Positions 58,408-64,000 of a stretch of DNA of 64,000 bases are shown piece after piece. This DNA is from Aurelia coerulea (lineage: Eukaryota > Cnidaria > Scyphozoa > Semaeostomeae > Ulmaridae). The stretch lies in assembly GCA_039566865.1 (NCBI GenBank), contig CM076947.1, forward strand, positions 4,533,501 to 4,597,500. The letters run 5' to 3'. The notes beneath the pieces are model-generated. The model ran no database searches, was not told the origin of the DNA, and saw only the letters and a list, made by a program, of their open reading frames with translations. A program made the translations under genes and the position numbers. The first letter of the stretch is position 1; every line of letters starts with the position of its first letter.

Positions 58408-59948
58408 TTAATCTCTTATTAATGGTGGTTGAATATTACAAATGACTGCACACACCCTTATAATTTCATCTGCTAAAGGTAGCATTGTTAGAGGAAAAGT
58501 AGTTTTTAAAATTCTGAAAGTTTTGAGTCTGTTTATTGCACGTTCAACATGAATACGTAAATTGGCAATTTCCTTGGTCTTTTTGCACTCAGCTGATGTC
58601 ATTTGAGATTTTACTCGTGCACCTGGTGGGACACTCAATGTGCAGTGATGATGAAGTAAGTCTTCTTTGATCTGAAAACCCCTGTCAGCCATAACTTCAT
58701 CACCAGGCTCTAACAAATTGTAAAATGGACTGTTTTGGCAAATGTGCTGATCTGTTGTTCTGCCTCCATATGCCTCTGACAGAAACATTATGTATCCTGC
58801 AGGTGACACTGCAATTAAAAATTTGAAGGTGTTGTGTTTTTTATAGTCTGACCAAGTTGCAGCTTGGACATCTAAAGACTTTGGCCGTTCAATATACACC
58901 TCAGAACAGTCAATAATGCATCTGACATTCTTGTTCTTCTCTGTAAAAACTGCTGGCAAATTTGACATGATGACCTCCTTAGGCAACCATGTAATAAGTG
59001 CATTTCCAAAAAACTGGCTGATAAATTTAACCCAGGTGGCAAAAATGCTTGAGCATGTTCCCTCTGAAATTTGAAATCTGTCAGCAAGATCTTGATTCAA
59101 TAGACCAAGCCGCAGCTTCACAAGAACAAGTAAAAGCTGGTCTTTTCCACACAACTTGCTTGGTTTGGTACACGATTTATTCCTTGCCCTTGAACAAAGC
59201 ACTCTTGTACCTCTCCAGTAAATAAGCTTGGAAATATGTGGCTTAACAAGTGAAAACAGTGCATTAAAAACAGCTACAGATTGTATGCCAGTGTAGTATC
59301 TCATCTTTCTATCTGAATTAGTGACTGTTGCAGAAAAAGGCTTACTTGATTTCTTTTCTAGTGTGAGTTTTTTGCAATGTGTTCATGCAGACTTTCAATT
59401 TCAACATGAAGATGTTCCTTTTCCTTGTTCAGTTTTGAAATTTCATTTGCCATGGAACTCAGCACTTCATTTTTATCTGAACAAGCTCCACATATTTCTG
59501 AGAGACTGTGATAGTCATGGTCACATGATGGATACAGTTCACCTTCTTGACTTTCATCAGTGGTCACTCGTTGAGGCAGAGGCGGACTCTCCCTTAAAAG
59601 CTTTCTTCGTGGGACTTTCGTTGGTTTCTCATACCCAAGATTTAGAGTCGGCAGAGGATTTTCAGGTGTTGGTTTACCATCCACAAAATGTTTAGAACAA
59701 ACCATATCACTTTGTCCTGGTGTCCAATCCGCTCCTCTTTTCGTTGCACGATTGATAAGCCTTATCCACCCCTTTCTCTTTTCGGTATTCTTGAGAATGC
59801 TTGGAAACCAGTGTAAAGAAAATGGAGGTGTGCATGTACAATCTTTCTTCTTTTGGCCAGAATGTTCTTCGCAGTCTTGTTTCTCCCATTTTTTAATATT
59901 GTAGCGACTACTCGAGCAACCAACAACAGCGCAATTACCGTTCACCAT
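58408..59948 (-). pseudogene. THAP-domain DDE_Tnp_4 transposase of ISL2EU copy 2, one frameshift
   Basis: From ATG 59948: an intact THAP zinc finger (CAVVGC near the start, ...W...CSKHF by about residue 90), a Pro-rich linker, a coiled coil (SSMANEISKLNKEKEHLHVE), and the catalytic domain with Asp in CIIDCSEVYIERP, Asp in MADRGFQI and Glu in LRIHVERAINRL, ending at 58408. One base is missing in an A-run near 59385 compared with copy 1, putting the first 190 residues and the last 298 in different frames. Otherwise it appears whole (about 514 codons). DDE_Tnp_4-type transposases cut and rejoin DNA at element ends. Confidence 0.9.
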
Positions 59949-60251
59949 TTTCTTCGTGGCAGCGACCAGCCCGATAAGCAGGTTTTTCGTGGGCTTTAGT
60001 GTGCCTGTCAGAGCTTTGCACTTGTTATAAGCTTTCAAAAAAGCTGTTCCAAAGATAGCAGAATACACCAGTGAGAAGATGCAGCGAAAAAACCAAGTAA
60101 ATGTTGAGAATATCAGGAAAATTAGCGAACGTATTGCACTCGCCAACACCGCATGGCACAAAGTAAACAAAACGTTCTGGAAACTTTTCACCCGGAACCT
60201 CGTTCCCGCGATCGAGGCTGACAGGTGTGATTCTTATGTTGAATTGGTGTA

Positions 60252-60960
60252 TTGGCTGGTGTTTTTATTGTCACTCAGCAATAGCTCCTCAGATAATGCG
60301 CCAAAATTGATTTTTTTCCTGGCTGAAACTTCTAGTGAAGATATTCCACGTTCCTTATTCTGCAGCAAACTGCTTGGTACTTGCTCTTCCAACTTCTTCT
60401 TAACTTAATTCTGGTAACTTAATTTTGTTTTATGTAAACAAAAAGATGAGATGATTTTAATTTTATAAAGTGTGGCATAAATTCAAAGAAATTTCCCTCG
60501 CTGTTGCCAGGGAGCAAAGTACACTCATTACCAGCCCTACATCATTGACCATGGACAGGAGAAGCATGGAAGCATGCTGTCAGCAACGAAAAGACTCCAC
60601 AGAAATTTTACTGCTCAGAACTGCAAATCATCGATACCTTAAGCTATATTTTGGCATCTAAGACGAAAAAGAGGATTGCTTCTTTTTTCAAATAATCCAA
60701 CCAATGATCACTATTGAGTTATCACTGTTTGTTTGATAACTGTTTGTTTTCCTTGTGGCATTGTACCAGAGGTTTAAGCCTTTCTGACATAGCTAAACTT
60801 AGTTCCTTTTTCAGCTTCTCTTGATCTTCATTATTAGTTTTTTTTATCTTTAAAATTTGTTCTTGGGCTGACAGTTTCTGCTATTCAATCTCAGCCTGAA
60901 AATTATTAATCTTTGTGTTCAGCTCTTCTAGCTCTTCTGTGTCATCAACACTGTCATCAC
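60252..60960 (-). pseudogene. Coding-like fragments upstream of the ISL2EU insertion
   Basis: Minus-strand 60405-60252 reads KKLEEQVPSSLLQNKERGIS and GALSEELLLSDNKNTSQY up to the TA target. Further upstream, 60960-60720 reads DDTEELEELNTKINNFQAEI, a stop, then QKLSAQEQILKIKKTNNED and KKELSLAMSERLKPLVQ, a coiled coil following an acceptor-like TTTAG. These may be exons of the same gene as 47799-47490, now disrupted. Family not recognised. Confidence 0.35.
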
Positions 60961-61007
60961 AAAGCCCTAAACACAAACAGAAAATTCATAACGAGTTTGC
61001 TATGTAT

Positions 61008-61060
61008 TATGAAGGTGAGGGTGACGTAGTGATTTTCAGCGCCAAGCGCTGGGAATGTCT
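61008..61060 (-). mobile_element. SINE tail fragment, inverted
   Basis: GAAGGTGAGGGTGACGTAGT and TTTTCAGCGCCAAGCGCTGG are the complement of the 3' body and (TTCACC) tail of the SINE at 23466. Confidence 0.7.
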
Positions 61061-61289
61061 TGAGGCATTCAATATGTGGTCGTACAGAAAATGATGAAAT
61101 CGTCATGTAGAGCAGTGTTAGATTTACCGGGGGGCAAATGGAGGCAACTGCCGTCCCCTTTCGCGATGAAAACTCAGCTTGGCGCCCTTTTTTGGTGAGA
61201 AAAGGGCCCCACATCCTAACCCTAATGCTTCATGTTGAACCATGAAGAAGAAGAAGCTGGGATCGCAGAAGTAGAGAAGTGGTAGGGCC

Positions 61290-61445
61290 TATGCTCAAGT
61301 GGTAGGGCCTTACCTAGGGTTTGATCCCAGGTAGAGCCCTACCAACTGAGCGTCATGACAAGGGGTCACAGGCTCGATTAGGTCTTTTCCATTTCTGGGA
61401 TTACAGTGCTTGGCGCTAAAACCACAACTTCACATTCACCTTCAA
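61290..61445 (+). mobile_element. tRNA-derived SINE, copy 2
   Basis: It has A-box-like CTCAAGTGGTAGGG, B-box-like GGTTTGATCCC, then the same body as the copy at 23466 (GCGTCATGACAAGGGGTCAC, GCTCGATTAGGTCTTTTCC, GTGCTTGGCGCTAAAA) and a TTCACC-type tail. The head differs from copy 1, so either the family has two tRNA-like heads or the heads diverged. Confidence 0.7.
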
Positions 61446-61698
61446 CAAATCCTGTGTGCTCAACAGTTGTTGCTCATTCTGTGTAAAATCATTGATGATT
61501 AACTCTTTGATAGTACTGTCCCTTAATTGAATGTCACAACTACATTTACGTGTACTCTTACATTCTACAGAAAATGCTAAAGGCTATCTAAAGTTAGATG
61601 TTACGTGAGATCTGTGATAACACAATAACATTAAAAATACTTCAATTGCATCTTTGGCAAACATTTCAAATGACATATATGGTTTTTATAAATGAATA

Positions 61699-62426
61699 CC
61701 GGGTGAGTCAGGAAAAACGTGGGGTGTTTGGTGGACTGTGACGTCCCGTTTAGCCACCTGACCATTGTGAACTAAATTATTCCGAGCAGCCATAAATCCG
61801 ACTTAGATCATAAACTTTTCCCCATCGAAATCGGTCATGTGATTCATTATTTAAAAAAGCTTTTCTTCCTAAAACTTTGCATGGGAGTCTTGCAAACTGA
61901 GGAAACCTTTAACCAAGCCCCTTCATCATTTTATCCTTGCCAAAGCTGCAGGTACAGGTGGTATTATCTGGGGAGCATGAAACAGTTCGGAAATAGTGTT
62001 TTCTCCCCTGGGATGCCTTGTCACGTCATAACTTGTCCTGCAAAGATAATATGTTTGAGAGACAGTAAAGAAACACATGCTTCTTTGTGTTGTTAAGAGA
62101 TTTATTTCAACAAGGTCAATGCGATGTTTCTTGACAAAACTATTTCATTCTCCCCTGATAATACCATGTGTACCTGCAGCTTTGGCAAGGGTAAAATGCT
62201 GAAGGGGCTCGATCAAAGATTTCGGGAGTTTGCACAACTCCCATACAACGTCTTAGGAATAAAATATTTTCTGATTAATACATCAAGTGACCGATTTCGA
62301 TGGGGAAAGGCTTATGATCTAAGTTAGACCTCTGGTTGCAAGAAAAAGGTTAATCCGCTCCGATTGGGTCGCTGAACGCGACGTCACAATCCGCCACACA
62401 CCCCACGTTTTTTCTGACTCACCCGG
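61699..62426. mobile_element. Palindromic mariner-type MITE, family 2, copy 2
   Basis: CCGGGTGAGTCAGGAAAAAC at 61699 and complementary TTTTTTCTGACTCACCCGG ending at 62426, flanked by TA. The sequence is closely related throughout to 8590-9297, including GTGACGTCCCGTTTAGCCAC and the CTGCAGGTAC-centred arms. 728 bp, non-coding. Confidence 0.9.
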
Positions 62427-62759
62427 TAGTAATAGTGACAATGATGCAAAATGGTTAGTAGAAGACAAATTTAAGCGATACGCCTCAAATGTCATACTAG
62501 CAAAAGCTGTTAATGAATTATCAAAATGTTGATGTGGTAATAAACTGGTGTATGACATTACACACAGCTGTTTCATCACCATGAAATCGAAGAATGAAGT
62601 TTGTGTAAATTTCCCTTTGAACCCGCCAATAATCACGCGTTTCCAATATTCATCAAATTGAAAATTATTCTAACAAACCTTTCCTCCCTCTGATTTTTTG
62701 TGAATAAAACGTCTAAATGTAGCTAAATCCTTGAAGATTGTTTTTGTAACATCATTTTA

Positions 62760-63050
62760 TTATTCAGCTTTGCTTGTCGTCTTGAATTCTTCAGCTTTCA
62801 CTGCCAAGATTCGCATTTCGTCTTCTGTTTGATCAAATTTTCCGTTCGGTGCTCGTAGTTTCAGTTCAGTTGGCAAGCAGCCCTTATGCATTTTATACCT
62901 CTTTTTGATTGCATTGCAAAGAGTTAAAACGAGGCTATCGAATAAGGGCTGGCCAAAGACAGTCTTGCGTTGCCAAGTCAACAGAATGTAAACTTTGCAC
63001 GCAATTTTCAGTTTTGTCTGATGTTTTGCTGAGCTGTGGCCTTGTCTCAT
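62760..63050 (-). CDS. Small unknown protein or exon, 96 codons
   Basis: ATG at 63050 (MRQGHSSAKHQTKLKIACKV), hydrophilic and basic, with CNAIKKRYKMHKG and an acidic end. No domain recognised. The clear ATG and composition make it possible, but nothing else supports it. Confidence 0.25.
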   Translation of the reverse strand: MRQGHSSAKHQTKLKIACKVYILLTWQRKTVFGQPLFDSLVLTLCNAIKKRYKMHKGCLPTELKLRAPNGKFDQTEDEMRILAVKAEEFKTTSKAE

Positions 63051-63243
63051 TTTGTAGATAAGCTAATAATATAGATGTTTAGCTTATTATAAGACTTCAT
63101 ACTTACACCACAACGTTGCCATTTGTTATTTTCAAGCACTGGGTTTGCGACGCTGCGGAGGCTAGGAAACCGATTTTCAATGTCAGCTGATTTTGCGCCA
63201 ATGAAAGCCTGACAGAAAAGCCCTGCGCTGAGCTAATGTAGGT

Positions 63244-64000
63244 GTGTATATGAACGAACTTGGACTAAATAAATTGAACATAGCAGATTCTTCTTACTTG
63301 AGGGTTGATGATGTCAAAAAAATTAAGAACAGAGTTATAGTTGAGCATGCTAGAGAATTTACATCAGCAAAACTGTTTGACATCTTACTGAATTGGTTCC
63401 AGAGAACTTTGACCTGCCATCTTTTGATGTGATAAGGAAAAGAACTACAAAATTGCAAAATGAAATCAGCAAAATCCGAAGAAAAAAAGATCAGTTAAAT
63501 TTAAAACTCAGCGATTCTTTTGATCCCCTAGTAGTTGCGCCTTCACTACCTGAAACGCCTGAAACACCAAGGAAACGAAGTCACCAAGGATCCGCTGCAA
63601 CATTCCCAAGTTCTACAGATCTTGTCACTCTTGCACATCTGCAAAAATCACGGAGGAAAACCACACAATCCTGACCATTGCCAAATTGAAGTGCACACGG
63701 GAGAGCATTACTCGCTATCATATAACCAGAATCTCTGTGATGATAGAATAATAGAAATCTGTGTGAAAATGGAAAATTTTACTATAATGTATTCGAGAAG
63801 ATGCTCTTCCCCTTGAAAGATATGCCCCACGTTGTGCCACCAATATTGCATATCTTACTTGGAATCACCCTACTAATTTATAATTTATTATTGGAGAAGT
63901 GCAGATCTTTTGACGAAGAAGAGTTTCCTGATCTTCAAGAGAAAGAGAATGATAATGTAGAGCTAGAGTGGGAGAAGAAGAGCTTGGAACTTTCAGAACA
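63244..64000 (+). pseudogene. Partial, frame-disrupted protein gene running off the window
   Basis: Successive frames give LGLNKLNIADSSYLRVDDVK, then (shifted near 63385) LPSFDVIRKRTTKLQNEISK with a basic RRKKDQ helix and a Pro-rich KRSHQG segment, a stop at 63674, and finally from about 63806 LPLKDMPHVVPPILHILLGI followed by LLLEKCRSFDEEEFPDLQEK to the window end. The last block resembles a Leu-rich 'PPxLHxLLG' segment common in uncharacterised invertebrate transposon proteins. Some frame changes may be introns. Partial gene, family unresolved. Confidence 0.4.

Larger units (their letters stand above)
47802..60249. mobile_element. ISL2EU-type DNA transposon, copy 2 (4.5 kb, split by a 7.9-kb insert)
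   Basis: The termini are CACCAATTCAACATAAGAAT at 47802 and its complement ending at 60249, both bordered by TA. The inverted repeats extend about 85 bp (ACACCTGTCAGCCTCGATCG, GAACGAGGTTCCGGGTGAAA). Inside are two convergent genes: SAP-SWIM-YqaJ (plus) and THAP-DDE transposase (minus), the layout established for the ISL2EU superfamily, whose elements make 2-bp target duplications. Without the nested insert (49984-57907 plus one 9-bp repeat) the element is 4,515 bp. The high similarity to copy 1 suggests recent spread. Confidence 0.9.

Noticed and set aside
59321..59695. 124-codon plus-strand frame
   Set aside because: It is antisense to the THAP transposase gene.

Overview
This is eukaryotic, almost certainly metazoan, genomic DNA: AT-rich, with GT-AG introns, TATA-type promoters and a very dense, nested transposable-element load. 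The mix (ISL2EU elements pairing a THAP transposase with a YqaJ nuclease, a Penelope-like GIY-YIG end, DIRS/Ngaro-like gag, Tc1, LINE 3' ends, a tRNA-derived SINE, a gene for the cysteine-rich domain found at the P2X7 receptor C-terminus, and many CCGGGTG-ended palindromic MITEs) points to a marine invertebrate. A cnidarian is my best guess. That is inference from family content, not a species identification.

Layout. 0-1.4 kb: right part of a repeat-ended non-autonomous element. 2.6-5.2 kb: degraded DIRS-like gag and two LINE tails meeting tail to tail. 6.4-8.0 kb: a P-loop (SF3-helicase-like) gene relic split just before its Walker A motif by a 618-bp palindromic MITE. 8.3-10.5 kb: a MITE inside a second inverted-repeat element, then a Tc1 pseudogene. 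12.5-14.4 kb (minus): a three-exon P2X7-C-terminal-like gene. 14.5-18.2 kb: transposase relic and a truncated ISL2EU copy. 18.4-19.1 kb: Penelope-like 3' end. 20-27 kb: small palindromes, a SINE, a MITE, and few genes.

27.6-46.0 kb is the most striking block. Two divergent, apparently intact spliced genes lie here: a 514-aa acidic/coiled-coil protein (minus) and a 1,426-aa, four-exon protein (plus) that joins an OTU cysteine protease, an RNase-H-like DDE core and a SAP motif. Each has a TATA box. The space between them is packed with a 9-bp motif (AGTTTCTTA/TAAGAAACT). Matching inverted termini (TGGGCTATTCCA...) sit about 18.5 kb apart outside both genes, so the block may be one giant two-gene DNA transposon. 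A competing reading is an insertion into a smaller repeat-bearing element.

46.2-47.3 kb: a 1.1-kb palindromic element related to the insert described next. 47.8-60.25 kb: one ISL2EU element of about 4.5 kb (TA target duplication) with an intact SAP-SWIM-YqaJ gene and a transposase gene spoiled by a single-base frameshift. It is split by a 7,924-bp element with a perfect 9-bp target duplication (Mutator-like by that criterion). The insert contains a hairpin/triplet minisatellite and about 13 copies of a 195-bp satellite whose core repeats the element's own terminal motif. The ISL2EU element itself seems to have landed in a coding fragment on the minus strand. 61.3-64 kb: SINE, another MITE, and the start of a partial, frame-disrupted gene running off the window.
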